Assembly: GCA_050699035.1 (NCBI GenBank)
Contig: JBOHDE010000004.1
Span: forward strand, 1-45,775
Origin: WHTB01 sp050699035
GTDB lineage: Bacteria > Actinomycetota > Actinomycetes > Propionibacteriales > Nocardioidaceae
DNA: 45,775 nt
Direction of reading: 5' to 3'
In this document: piece after piece, positions 1 through 7,652 of the stretch
Layout of the letters: each line of letters begins with the position of its first letter
How positions within the stretch are numbered: the first letter of the stretch is position 1
Position numbers and translations under genes: made by a program
Notes under the pieces: generated by a model
Told to the model about the DNA's origin: nothing
Seen by the model: only the letters and a program-made list of their open reading frames with translations
The model's database searches: none

Positions 1-1
1 C

Positions 2-238
2 GTCGTCCGACCAAGCGCCTGGCAGCTCGGGCCCCATCAGCGCGAGCTCGCGGCGGAGTGGTTCACCGGCTGGCTGGCCGCGGCCTGCGAGCAAGCACCC
101 GAGCTGGCGGCTGCCGCACCCGCGTACTCCAGACGACGCCTCGACCTGGCCGCCGCCGGGCAGCTGTTCGCCACCGTGCACCACGAAGACCTGCTCGTTC
201 GAGAACGACGCAGGTGCGATGGAGCGCTCGATCCTTAG
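2..238 (+). CDS. C-terminal fragment, possible class I SAM-dependent methyltransferase
   Basis: An open frame enters from the left edge and stops at a TAG at 236-238, giving about 78 residues with no start in the window. The tail has an Ala-rich helical character (LAAEWFTGWLAAACEQAPEL) and ends with FATVHHEDLLV, which resembles the end of small actinobacterial SAM-dependent methyltransferases. That likeness is from memory and weak, since no SAM-binding motif is inside the window. The frame converges with the DHFR-like gene and overlaps its stop by 4 bases. Coding is likely because the amino-acid composition is balanced, whereas the other frames are rich in Arg and Pro. Confidence 0.4.
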   Translation, partial: VVRPSAWQLGPHQRELAAEWFTGWLAAACEQAPELAAAAPAYSRRRLDLAAAGQLFATVHHEDLLVRERRRCDGALDP

Positions 239-792
239 CCTGCCTCCTTCGCCGGGCCGTAGGCCAGGTGCACCACGCCGTTGTCATACACGTCCTGCAC
301 CTTTAGGGCCAGTCGAGTCGGCCCGGTCCCCTCACTCCAGAACTTCTCACCCTCGCCGAGAGCGATCGGGTAGACGAAGAGGTGCAGCTCGTCCACCAGG
401 CCTTCGGCAAGTAGGGCACGGACCAGCTGGCCACTGCCGGAGATGTAGATGACGCCGTCCCGCTCATCCTTGAGCCGGCGGATCGCGTCCGGGTCGTAGG
501 CGCCGAGGGGGGAGGTGTTCGCCCACTCCTCGGTGAGTGCTTGCGAGCCGACGACAAACTTCTCGGTCTCGTTGAAGAACGGCGCCCCGGGATCTTCCTC
601 GACGGTGCGGTCCCGCCAGGCCGGGGCGAACATCTCGAACGTCCGTCGTCCCAACAGGATCGTGTTGGACTGATCGGTGATTGCGCTGAGGGTCTCGCCC
701 ATCTTCGGGTCGAAGCCGTACTCGAACGTCCAGCTCGGCGACTCGAATACGCCGTCGAGGGCGATGAACTCGTGTACTGCGATGGTCGCCAT
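235..792 (-). CDS. Dihydrofolate reductase-like (RibD C-terminal domain) protein
   Basis: This 185-residue protein begins MATIAVHEFIALDGVFESP, the usual opening of the small DHFR/RibD_C family (N-terminal beta strand, then S/ALDG). It continues with ILLGRRTFEMFAPAW, a glycine-rich ISGSGQLVRALLAEGLVDELHL segment and a C-terminal G-E-KFW region, all typical of NADPH-binding reductases of this fold. The family is widespread, and most members have no assigned substrate; they are usually not the essential DHFR. The start at 792 is preceded by AAAGGAC on the minus strand. An interrupted inverted repeat, TCGTGG-N15-CCACGA at 805-831, lies just upstream and might be a regulatory hairpin. The length is normal for the family. 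Confidence 0.85.
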   Translation of the reverse strand: MATIAVHEFIALDGVFESPSWTFEYGFDPKMGETLSAITDQSNTILLGRRTFEMFAPAWRDRTVEEDPGAPFFNETEKFVVGSQALTEEWANTSPLGAYDPDAIRRLKDERDGVIYISGSGQLVRALLAEGLVDELHLFVYPIALGEGEKFWSEGTGPTRLALKVQDVYDNGVVHLAYGPAKEAG

Positions 793-850
793 GGTGGTGT
801 CCTTTCGTGGTGGACTCTCACCATTCCACGAACAGGGTCACGGCGGCGGG

Positions 851-1636
851 TCAGCCGGCGGCTGGCTCGGGGGTGACCGAGAACGGGGTGGTACTACTGG
901 TCGCCCAGAGCACTTCGAACAGGTGGGTCTGCATCTGTGCGTACTCCGCGCTCTCGATCATCATCGCGAAGTTCTCCCGCCGAGACGACATCACCGCCAC
1001 CTCGTCCTGACCGATGATGGTGGTCATCGTGAAAACGTACTCGGCAGGCGCGTACCGCGACTCGCGGTAGTGCGTGGCGCTGGTCGGCCACCCATGTTCG
1101 TAGTCGCGCTCGGGTGAGCGCACGACGCGAAGCCACAGCTCACGGTCCTGCCGGCCGCGAATGTACTCGTTCATCGCACTCTCGCCCGGCACGGACAGCA
1201 GGTCCTTCATCGAGAGGATCCCGCGCAGCGGCGACGGCCAGCCGAGGGTCTCGAACAGGGCGCTCCTGATGCCGTTGGCGCCTTCGAGGTAGCGCACGCG
1301 TGGCTGGCTCCCGCCCTTCGCCCGCATCGCCCGGAGCTTGGGCACCAGCGTCTCCAGCACGTCCTTCCGCTCGGCCCATTCGTCAAGGAGCTGTCCCGGA
1401 TCGTTGGCGGTGAGTACACCGCGACCGCGGCCCGCGGGCTTCCCGTTCGGTCCGACGTCGGTGATGCTGACCAGGCCCCGATGCACCAGCCGTTTGGTGA
1501 TGTCGTACGCGTTGGTCCGGCTCACCTCAGCATGCTCGGCCGCCTCGGCGACCGTCGGTCGCTGCAGGTCCAAGACGGCCAGGTAGACCCGCGCCTCCTT
1601 CGGCTCTAGCCCCGCGTTGACCAGGTCCTGCCACAT
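851..1636 (-). CDS. TrmB-family transcriptional regulator
   Basis: This 261-residue protein has an N-terminal winged helix (roughly residues 5-65: AGLEPKEARVYLAVLDL, then VAEAAEHAEVSRTNAYDITKRLVHRGLV), the TrmB pattern in which a DNA-binding domain reads an operator as a dimer. After a linker and coiled segment, PRVRYLEGANGIRSALFETL matches the start of the TrmB effector/PLD-like domain. The gene is divergent from the nitrilase operon, so it probably controls that operon and itself. Its start at 1636 follows AGGAG and lies only 11 bases from the inverted repeat at 1648-1667, which would fit autoregulation. TrmB regulators are best known from archaea for sugar control; bacterial members are less studied. 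The effector is unknown, perhaps a nitrile or its acid. Confidence 0.82.
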   Translation of the reverse strand: MWQDLVNAGLEPKEARVYLAVLDLQRPTVAEAAEHAEVSRTNAYDITKRLVHRGLVSITDVGPNGKPAGRGRGVLTANDPGQLLDEWAERKDVLETLVPKLRAMRAKGGSQPRVRYLEGANGIRSALFETLGWPSPLRGILSMKDLLSVPGESAMNEYIRGRQDRELWLRVVRSPERDYEHGWPTSATHYRESRYAPAEYVFTMTTIIGQDEVAVMSSRRENFAMMIESAEYAQMQTHLFEVLWATSSTTPFSVTPEPAAG

Positions 1637-1647
1637 CTTGGCTCCTA

Positions 1648-1667
1648 TTGTCGAGAAAGGACGACAA
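1648..1667. promoter_or_regulatory. Candidate TrmB operator 1 (TTGTCG-N8-CGACAA)
   Basis: A perfect inverted repeat: TTGTCG at 1648-1653, 8 bases, CGACAA at 1662-1667, extended by one more pair (A/T) outside. It sits between the ribosome binding site of the TrmB-like gene and its upstream DNA. The same half-sites with the same spacing recur at 1758-1777, so this is unlikely to be chance. That it binds the regulator is inferred. Confidence 0.65.
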
Positions 1668-1698
1668 TCACCCTCAGGCTGAAGGGCATTCGTTTTCC

Positions 1699-1727
1699 TT
1701 GACCTCGCGGCTCGGCCGCCCTAACGT
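1699..1727 (+). promoter_or_regulatory. Candidate sigma70-type promoter of the nitrilase operon
   Basis: TTGACC at 1699-1704 and TAACGT at 1722-1727 are separated by exactly 17 bases. Transcription would start near 1734. The candidate operators then flank it, one about 70-85 bases upstream and one about 25-45 bases downstream, which suits repression by looping or roadblock. Only the match to consensus supports it. Confidence 0.5.
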
Positions 1728-1757
1728 ACCGACACTTCATACCGAACCAGGCCCGGT

Positions 1758-1777
1758 TTGTCGAGAGTTGTCGACAA
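1758..1777. promoter_or_regulatory. Candidate TrmB operator 2 (TTGTCG-N8-CGACAA)
   Basis: TTGTCG at 1758-1763, 8 bases, CGACAA at 1772-1777, the same geometry as the site at 1648-1667. A third half-site is nested inside, so that 1768-1777 is itself a perfect 10-base palindrome, TTGTCGACAA. The spacing between the two sites is 110 bases. It lies downstream of the predicted promoter and upstream of the nitrilase start at 1827. Confidence 0.65.
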
Positions 1778-1826
1778 TAGGACAGGGTGCGACGCGGCGC
1801 CCCAGACCCCAGGAAGCGGTGGGCGA

Positions 1827-2870
1827 ATGACAACGACAGTGCCAACGGTCAAAGTGGCGGCGGTCCAGGCCGCCCCGGTCTTCCTCGACCTGGCGGCCTC
1901 GATCGAGAAGCTGGACGAGCTGACCGCAGAGGCCGCGGCGCAGGGTGCCGAGCTGGTGGCCTTCGGCGAGTGCTTCCTCGCCGGCTTCCCGATCTGGAAC
2001 GGCGTGCTGCCGCCGATCGACCAGCACGAGCTCCACCAACGCCTGGTCGAGTCGTCGATCACGGTGCCCGGCCCGCACGTCGACCAGCTCGGCCAGGTCG
2101 CCGCTAGACATGGCGTCGTGCTGTCGGTCGGCGTCAACGAGCGCGCGGAGCACAGCCTGGGGCAGGTGTTCAACGCCAACCTGATCTTCGACACACACGG
2201 GCAGCTCGTGAACCACCGGCGCAAGCTCGTCGCCACCTGGTACGAGCGGCTGACCTGGTCCCATGGCGACGCGCACGACCTCAGGCCGGTCGACCTCGAC
2301 GGATGGCGGCTCGGTGCCCTGATCTGCGGCGAGAACACCAACACGCTCGCCCGCTACACCTTGCTGGCCCAAGGCGAACGACTGCACGTCGCGACCTACC
2401 CACCGTCGTGGCCTTTCGACCGGCGCCAGGACCATCCCGACTACGACCTCGAGGACAGTATCCGGATCCGCAGCGCCGCCCACTCGTTCGAAGGCAAGGT
2501 CTACAGCGTCGTCGCAGCCACCGCGCTCGACGACCAGGCCGTCACCGCAGTCGCCCAGGGCGACGGTGACCTCGAGAAGCTACTCCGCTCGACACCGACT
2601 GCGTCCTTGATCGTCGGACCACGCGGGGAAACCATCGCCGGTCCGTTGGTCGGTGCGGAAGGCACGCTGTACGCCGATGTCGACCTCGCCGAGGAGATCG
2701 CGCTCAAGCAGGCACACGACATCGTCGGCACCTACCAGCGGCTCGACCTGTTCGAGCTGACGGTCGACACGTCCCGCCCCCGACCGCTCACCATCGCAGA
2801 CCGACACGGCGCCACCCCCGACCAGGACCGCGAAACGACGACACTGCCGCAGGAGGCACTCGATGTCTGA
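1827..2870 (+). CDS. Nitrilase
   Basis: This 347-residue enzyme of the carbon-nitrogen hydrolase superfamily should turn a nitrile into the carboxylic acid plus ammonia. The catalytic triad is visible: Glu48 in FGECFLAGFP, Lys133 in HRRKLVATW, and Cys167 in ALICGENTN. The CGEN signature and the GFP/W region after the Glu point to true nitrilases rather than amidases. The ATG at 1827, preceded by AGGAAG, is preferred; an upstream in-frame start at 1758 would lie inside the candidate operator and add a low-complexity leader. The 3' end overlaps the MFS gene by 8 bases, so uptake and hydrolysis are probably coupled. The substrate cannot be read from the sequence; the aromatic genes nearby suggest an aryl or arylaliphatic nitrile. 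Confidence 0.92.
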   Translation: MTTTVPTVKVAAVQAAPVFLDLAASIEKLDELTAEAAAQGAELVAFGECFLAGFPIWNGVLPPIDQHELHQRLVESSITVPGPHVDQLGQVAARHGVVLSVGVNERAEHSLGQVFNANLIFDTHGQLVNHRRKLVATWYERLTWSHGDAHDLRPVDLDGWRLGALICGENTNTLARYTLLAQGERLHVATYPPSWPFDRRQDHPDYDLEDSIRIRSAAHSFEGKVYSVVAATALDDQAVTAVAQGDGDLEKLLRSTPTASLIVGPRGETIAGPLVGAEGTLYADVDLAEEIALKQAHDIVGTYQRLDLFELTVDTSRPRPLTIADRHGATPDQDRETTTLPQEALDV

Positions 2871-4191
2871 GGCCATGACTTCCACCGACCGTCAGATCGG
2901 CGCCCAGTCGCACCAGGAGAAGGGACGACGCGCCCTTCGGGCAGCGATGTTCGGCTTCTTCGTCGACATGTACGACGTCTACCTGCCGGTCATCGCGCTC
3001 GCGCCGGCGATCGCGTACTTCTCGGCCACCGACTCGTCGTCGATCGAGATGGCGACGCTCACCGCGGCGATCTTCGCCTCCTCGCTCGTCGGCCGGCCGC
3101 TGGGCTCGATCATCTTCGGGTCGATGGGCGACCGACTGGGGCGACGACGGACCACCATCGTCGTGTCGGCCGGGTTCACCGTCTGCACCGGGCTCATCGC
3201 CCTCCTGCCCAGCTACGCCGCGATCGGTGCCCTCTCCCCCGTGCTGCTCGTGCTCCTTCGGCTGCTCGACGGCGTCTTCCTCGGTGGGGAGTACACCGCC
3301 GCTAACCCGCTCGCGATGGAGTACGCGCCACGCGACCGCCGCGGACTCTACGGCTCGCTGCTCAACATCGGCTACCCCGCCGCTCTCGGTGTCATCACGA
3401 TCATCACGATCGTCACCCTGAAGGTCTTCCCGGCCGGCGACGTGGGTTCGGCGTACGTCGTATGGGGCTGGCGCGTGCCCTTCGTCATCGGCTTCCTGCT
3501 CTCCGCGGCGCTGTTCGTGTACTACGTCCGGTCGGTTCCGGAGTCGGAGCTCTGGACCAAGATGGCCAAGGTCAAGAGTCCGCTCCGTACCCTCTTCTCC
3601 GGACGGAACGCAAAGAGTCTCGGCACGGCCTTCGTGGTCGGTAGCGGAGCATGGCTCACCCTCGACGGCACCATCGGCGCCTTCGCCGCACACTTCAAGA
3701 AGCTTGGGACCGACGTGTCCGTCATCAACACCGTCGTGCTCGTCTCTGCGGCGATCGGTGTCTGTGCGTTCCCGTTCGTCGGCGCCGCCGGACAACGGTT
3801 CGGGCGCCGCGAGGTCTTCCTCGTCCTCGGTGCCGCCAACCTGACCATCGCGCCGATCGCCTTCGCGCTCGCGGTCGGCAACGCCGCCACGCCGGTGCTG
3901 GTCATCGTGTTCGGCACGCTGGCCATCAGTGCGGCGCTGCTGGTGTGGGCGATGATCACCGCCTACCTGATGGAGTTGTTCCCCACCGAGGTCAGGTCGT
4001 CCGGGTACGGCATCGCGTACAGCCTGCCTAGCGTGGTCCCCGCCTTCTACACCTACTACATGCTTGCGCTAGGGACCGTGATGCCGTACGACTACACACC
4101 GGTCGTGATCATCGCCGCCGGCGGACTCTGCCTGCTCGTCGGAGCCTGGATCAGCAAGGACCGGAGGCACGTCAGTCTCGAGGATGCGTAG
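2863..4191 (+). CDS. MFS transporter, metabolite:H+ symporter type
   Basis: This 442-residue membrane protein shows about 12 hydrophobic segments. The loop signature SMGDRLGRRRTT between helices 2 and 3, and the opening RAAMFGFFVDMYDVYLPV, are typical of the metabolite:H+ symporter branch (relatives of ShiA and aromatic-acid carriers). An RRGLYGS motif follows a GGEYTAANPLAMEY segment, the usual GGE signature after helix 4 of this branch. The ATG overlaps the end of the nitrilase gene (2863-2870), so the two are one transcription unit. It probably imports the nitrile or exports or imports the acid; direction and substrate are inferred only from context. It converges with the DoxX-like gene, leaving only 6 bases. 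Confidence 0.88.
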   Translation: MSEAMTSTDRQIGAQSHQEKGRRALRAAMFGFFVDMYDVYLPVIALAPAIAYFSATDSSSIEMATLTAAIFASSLVGRPLGSIIFGSMGDRLGRRRTTIVVSAGFTVCTGLIALLPSYAAIGALSPVLLVLLRLLDGVFLGGEYTAANPLAMEYAPRDRRGLYGSLLNIGYPAALGVITIITIVTLKVFPAGDVGSAYVVWGWRVPFVIGFLLSAALFVYYVRSVPESELWTKMAKVKSPLRTLFSGRNAKSLGTAFVVGSGAWLTLDGTIGAFAAHFKKLGTDVSVINTVVLVSAAIGVCAFPFVGAAGQRFGRREVFLVLGAANLTIAPIAFALAVGNAATPVLVIVFGTLAISAALLVWAMITAYLMELFPTEVRSSGYGIAYSLPSVVPAFYTYYMLALGTVMPYDYTPVVIIAAGGLCLLVGAWISKDRRHVSLEDA

Positions 4192-4197
4192 CCGCAC

Positions 4198-4710
4198 TCA
4201 CCTCCGCTGCGTGAGCGTGAGCTCCTCCGTACCGACGCGAGCGGGCTCTGCACCATCGGTCCGCCGCGCGAGGACGACGATGTTGACGATGGCCGCGGGG
4301 ATCAACAGGCAGAGCGCGGCGGCTGGGGCGCCTCGCGGAACGTCGATCGCGCCGACGAGATCCCAGCGGCCGATCGCGATCATCGCAGCGCTGCCGGACC
4401 ACAGTGCCGTCTCCAGGGCGGGGAGGCGCTCGTCGGCTCGCAAGTGGAAGCCGGTGGCCATCACGACGATGAGGGCGAGGCCGACCGCGGCCAGCGGGGT
4501 GAGCCACGGCAGGACGCCGGTCGCCATCGGGAGGACCAGGCCGGCCGCGCCGAGGACCTCTGCCAACCCGATGAGAATCACCTGGCCGCGGGGCAGGTCG
4601 GCGAACCCCTTCCACCGTTCCATGCCGCGGCCGATGACTTTCGGGGCTCCGGCGGCGAGGAAGAAGAGCGCAAGGAAGACCTGGACGCTCCAGAGGACGA
4701 GTTCAACCAT
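4198..4710 (-). CDS. DoxX-family membrane protein
   Basis: This 170-residue protein begins MVELVLWSVQVFLALFFLAAG and then shows the family pattern APKVIG...RWKGFADLP...GLAEVLGAAGLVLP, with four hydrophobic segments. DoxX-like proteins are small four-helix membrane proteins, some tied to quinone or thiosulfate redox and many unassigned. The ATG at 4710 has a good AAGGAG upstream on the minus strand. The open frame continues much further upstream, but that extension is the shadow of the binding-protein gene on the other strand. The gene is divergent from the ABC/Rieske operon and shares with it an AT-rich gap, so shared control is possible. No functional link to the dioxygenase is visible. Confidence 0.8.
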   Translation of the reverse strand: MVELVLWSVQVFLALFFLAAGAPKVIGRGMERWKGFADLPRGQVILIGLAEVLGAAGLVLPMATGVLPWLTPLAAVGLALIVVMATGFHLRADERLPALETALWSGSAAMIAIGRWDLVGAIDVPRGAPAAALCLLIPAAIVNIVVLARRTDGAEPARVGTEELTLTQRR

Positions 4711-4850
4711 GACAATCCGCTCCTTTGTTGGTGGAGGTGGGTGGGCCGGGTCGCCGCAACCGTTTCCGTAAACATATGATACGAAAACCATAACATACGC
4801 CTCGAGCCATCCGTTGAGCTCGGTTGGTTCAGTTTCCACCCCACGCCGAA

Positions 4851-4867
4851 GTTCTGACCTACAGAAC
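4851..4867. promoter_or_regulatory. Inverted repeat, candidate operator of the first Rieske operon
   Basis: GTTCTG-ACCTA-CAGAAC is a perfect 6-5-6 inverted repeat lying between DoxX and the binding-protein gene. It ends 27 bases before a TTGACA box at 4894-4899. The rest of the 4711-4956 gap holds an AT-rich stretch around 4770-4800 that could carry the DoxX promoter. IclR regulators often bind short palindromes like this; the link to the IclR gene at 10754 is a guess. Confidence 0.45.
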
Positions 4868-4893
4868 GTTGCTCCTGAAACCAGAAGCCTCCC

Positions 4894-4899
4894 TTGACA
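4894..4899 (+). promoter_or_regulatory. Candidate -35 box (TTGACA) for the first Rieske operon
   Basis: A perfect TTGACA lies 58 bases before the binding-protein start. The sequence 17 bases further (GCAGAA) is a poor -10, so the promoter may need an activator, which would fit the inverted repeat just upstream. Confidence 0.35.
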
Positions 4900-4956
4900 C
4901 TCCACTTTTCTCTGTGGCAGAAAGGTTCTCTGTTGACGTCCAGAGGAGTCTCTGTC

Positions 4957-6009
4957 ATGGCTGATGCACCACGCTCTCCACTCAAGCGGTTCGGCCTGCT
5001 CGCGGCCGCGATCGGGACGGTCCTGTCGCTGGTGGCATGCGCGAGTCCCCCAGGCTCGAAGTCGGATGCTGGTGGTGGTGACCCGTCCGGACCGGGGGTG
5101 ACCATCGCCGGGGTCTTCTGTGTGTGCTTCGCCAATGTCTACCTCGCCTACGAGAAGGGCTTCTTCGAGGACGAGGGCGTGAAAGTCGACGAGCTGGTGA
5201 CCACGAAAGCAGGCGCCGACACCTTCCAGGCGCTGGCCACCGGAGACGCCGACTTCGGTCTCAGCGGGCTCGACGCGATCATGCGGGGACGCGAGAAGGG
5301 CGTCGAGGTCCAGTCGGTCGCGACGGTCTCCCCGGAGTTCTACGCACTCTCGGTCCGCGAGCAGCTGGCCGACCAGATCAAGGAGCCGGGCGACCTGGAA
5401 GGGCGCAAGGTCGGGGTGAGCAAGGTGGGCTCCGCGTCGTGGGCGTTCCTCGGTCTCCTGCTGGAGGAAGCGGGTCTGACCCACGACGACGTGAAGGTGG
5501 TTCAGCTCGGCGGGATCGACACCATGATGGCGGGTCTGAAGAAGGGGACAGTGGACGCGGCGATCACCTGGGAGCCGGGCACCGCACAGGGGGAGATGCA
5601 GAGCTTCACGAATATCGTCGTCAACGCCTTGGACCCGGCCGACCACGAGCAGATCTACGGCTCCGACATCAGCGTGTCGATCACACTGGCCGTCCAGGAG
5701 GCCTTCGCCAAGGAGAACGCAGAGACCGTCGAGGGTGCGATCGCGGCCCTGAACAAGGCGAACGAGTGGATGGCGGCGCATACCGCCGAGGAGGTCGCCG
5801 AGGCGATCGAACCCCAGACGGAGGGTCTCGACCACAAACTGCTGGTCGCGTCGATCGAGAACACCATGGCGACGATGCCCGAGACGGTCGGCGTGACCGA
5901 GACGGCGTACCAGGACAGCGCACAACGGCTCGAGGACGCGGGGATCGTCACGTCGATCCCGCCGCTGGACGAGATCTTCAACTGCGACCTCGCTGAGTGC
6001 AGTGGATGA
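4957..6009 (+). CDS. ABC transporter substrate-binding lipoprotein, NMT1/SsuA-like
   Basis: This 350-residue protein has a lipoprotein signal: Lys10-Arg11, a hydrophobic core and the lipobox LVAC with Cys28. The mature part starts with VTIAGVFCVCFANVYLAYEKGFFEDEGVKVDEL, the typical N-lobe of NitT/TauT-type binding proteins (NMT1/THI5-like), followed by ALATGDADFGLSGLDAIM and a KKGTVDAAITWEPG segment that lines the ligand cleft. The start at 4957 is chosen over an upstream one because AGAGGAG sits just before it and the signal peptide begins there. The stop overlaps the ATPase start by 4 bases. The ligand is unknown; the Rieske genes in the same operon suggest an aromatic acid or sulfonate. 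Confidence 0.88.
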   Translation: MADAPRSPLKRFGLLAAAIGTVLSLVACASPPGSKSDAGGGDPSGPGVTIAGVFCVCFANVYLAYEKGFFEDEGVKVDELVTTKAGADTFQALATGDADFGLSGLDAIMRGREKGVEVQSVATVSPEFYALSVREQLADQIKEPGDLEGRKVGVSKVGSASWAFLGLLLEEAGLTHDDVKVVQLGGIDTMMAGLKKGTVDAAITWEPGTAQGEMQSFTNIVVNALDPADHEQIYGSDISVSITLAVQEAFAKENAETVEGAIAALNKANEWMAAHTAEEVAEAIEPQTEGLDHKLLVASIENTMATMPETVGVTETAYQDSAQRLEDAGIVTSIPPLDEIFNCDLAECSG

Positions 6010-6821
6010 GCGACGTCGTGGCAGGTAGCCCCGCCACGGAGTCGGGCGACAGGGCAGACACGGCCCTGCTGGCCCTGCGCGACCTGACGGTTGCGTTCGG
6101 CGAGAACCTGGTCGTCGGCGGACTCTCCCTCGACGTCGCCGAGGGAGAGTTCATCACGATGGTCGGGCCGAGCGGGTGTGGCAAGTCCACGACGCTCAAC
6201 GCGATCAGTGGTCTCCTGCCGAACACCCCGGGTACGACGATGACGGGCAGCGTCGAGCTGCGCGACGACGTGAGTCTTGCCTACGCATTCCAGAAGGACG
6301 CCCTACTGCCGTGGGCGACCGCGCGCAAGAACGTCGAGGTGGGCGCCGAGCTCGGCGGCGTCACCCGCAAGGACCGGGCTGACAAGGCCCGTGAGCTGCT
6401 CGCGCATGTCGGTCTGCCGGACGTGGAGCACAAGTACCCGCACCAGCTCTCCGGAGGGATGCGGCAGCGAGTCGCCCTGGCCCGGGCGCTCGCGTACGAC
6501 CCCGACCTGTTCTTGCTGGACGAGCCGTTCGGGGCGCTCGACGCGTTCACCCGGATGGACCTGCAGAACAAGGTGATCGAGCTGTGGCGAGAGTCGAACC
6601 TGACGATGATCCTGGTGACGCACGACCTGGCCGAGGCGCTGGTCCTCGGGACCCGGGTGGTGGTCCTCGACGCGCAGCCGGGCCAGATCCACGACATCGT
6701 GGACAACAACGAGTGGGGCTCCGACCGCCAGGCCGAGATGCGGTCCTCCAGCAAGTTCCTGGAGAAGTACCGGCACCTGTTCGACACCCTGGTCGCGCTG
6801 AGCCGGAAGAGGGCGGGCTGA
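6006..6821 (+). CDS. ABC transporter ATP-binding protein, NitT/TauT type
   Basis: The 271-residue ATPase carries Walker A GPSGCGKST at residues 54-62, a Q-loop AFQKDALLPW, the signature LSGGMRQRVALARAL, Walker B LFLLDEPFGALD and the switch His in LVTHDLAEAL. The QKDALLPW form of the Q-loop is usual in the nitrate/sulfonate/taurine importer class. The ATG at 6006 overlaps the binding-protein TGA (ATGA); a GTG three codons upstream (5997) is also in frame but less likely. It energises the permease encoded next. Only a single permease follows, so the membrane part is presumably a homodimer. Confidence 0.92.
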   Translation: MSDVVAGSPATESGDRADTALLALRDLTVAFGENLVVGGLSLDVAEGEFITMVGPSGCGKSTTLNAISGLLPNTPGTTMTGSVELRDDVSLAYAFQKDALLPWATARKNVEVGAELGGVTRKDRADKARELLAHVGLPDVEHKYPHQLSGGMRQRVALARALAYDPDLFLLDEPFGALDAFTRMDLQNKVIELWRESNLTMILVTHDLAEALVLGTRVVVLDAQPGQIHDIVDNNEWGSDRQAEMRSSSKFLEKYRHLFDTLVALSRKRAG

Positions 6822-6822
6822 G

Positions 6823-7578
6823 ATGAGCGTCGTGCTGCTTCGGATCGCGTTCATCGCGGCGCTGTTCGTCCTGTGGCAGGTCCTGTCAGGGCCGGTGATC
6901 GACCCGTACTTCATCTCCAGCCCGAGCCGCATCGCCGCGGACCTGGTGGAGGGGTTCTCCGACGGGCAGCTCGTCGCCGACATCGCCACGACGATGTACG
7001 AGGCGGCCGCCGGGCTCGTGCTGGGCATGGCCACCGGCGTCATCGTCGGACTGGTCTTCGCCTTCTGGCCCCTGCTGGACAAGGTGATGGAGCCGATCCT
7101 GGGTGCGCTCAACGCTGTCCCGCGGCCCGCCCTCGCCCCGTTGTTCGTGCTGTGGTTCGGGTTGGGGCTGACGTCGAAGGTCCTGGTGGCGTTCTCCCTG
7201 GTTTTCTTCGTCGCGTTCTACAACGCGTACCAGGGCATCAAGTCGATCGACCAGGACGTGATCAACTCGGTCCGGGTGATGCGGGCTGGACGGCGGCAGA
7301 TGCTGCGGATCGTGGTGCTGCCGGCCGTCTTCACCTGGGTCTTCGCGGCGTTCAAGCTCAGCGTCGGTTACAGCCTGGTCGGCGCGATGATCGGTGAGTT
7401 CGTCGGTGCGACGTCCGGGCTCGGGTTCCAGCTCACCCAGGCACAGGGTCTGCTCGACACCGACCGCGTCTTCTCGATCGTGCTGCTCACCGGGGTCGTC
7501 GCGGCGGCGGTGCTGTTCGTCGCGGACCGGCTGGAGCGAGCACTGCTCAAGTGGCGGCCGCAGGCCCGGGTGGGGTGA
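6823..7578 (+). CDS. ABC transporter permease, NitT/TauT type
   Basis: This 251-residue inner-membrane protein has about six hydrophobic segments and the EAA-type loop VRVMRAGRRQMLRIVVLPAVFTWVFAAFKLSVGYSLVGAMIGEF, which docks on the ATPase. The opening ILFVLWQVLSGPVIDPYFISSPSRIAADL pattern is that of SsuC/TauC permeases. It starts one base after the ATPase stop. A 74-base gap with a strong GGGAGGAG then leads to the Rieske alpha gene, so importer and oxygenase genes probably form one transcript. Confidence 0.9.
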   Translation: MSVVLLRIAFIAALFVLWQVLSGPVIDPYFISSPSRIAADLVEGFSDGQLVADIATTMYEAAAGLVLGMATGVIVGLVFAFWPLLDKVMEPILGALNAVPRPALAPLFVLWFGLGLTSKVLVAFSLVFFVAFYNAYQGIKSIDQDVINSVRVMRAGRRQMLRIVVLPAVFTWVFAAFKLSVGYSLVGAMIGEFVGATSGLGFQLTQAQGLLDTDRVFSIVLLTGVVAAAVLFVADRLERALLKWRPQARVG

Positions 7579-7652
7579 GGCGAGATCGGGGCCGCGAGCA
7601 ACCATCCAACGAGGACTTCCCACCTAGCTTGGCGATCGGGAGGAGTGGGTCG

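Noticed and set aside
1758..1826. Earlier nitrilase start
   Set aside because: It would begin inside the candidate operator and add a Gly/Pro-rich leader with no family counterpart.
2788..3795. 335-codon minus-strand frame opposite the MFS gene
   Set aside because: The protein is a low-complexity Asp/Glu/Arg mix with no motif, typical of antisense frames in high-GC DNA.
4711..5925. Long minus-strand open frame that extends the DoxX gene over the binding-protein gene
   Set aside because: The extension is antisense to a convincing lipoprotein gene. A strong ribosome site at the internal ATG 4710 marks the real start.
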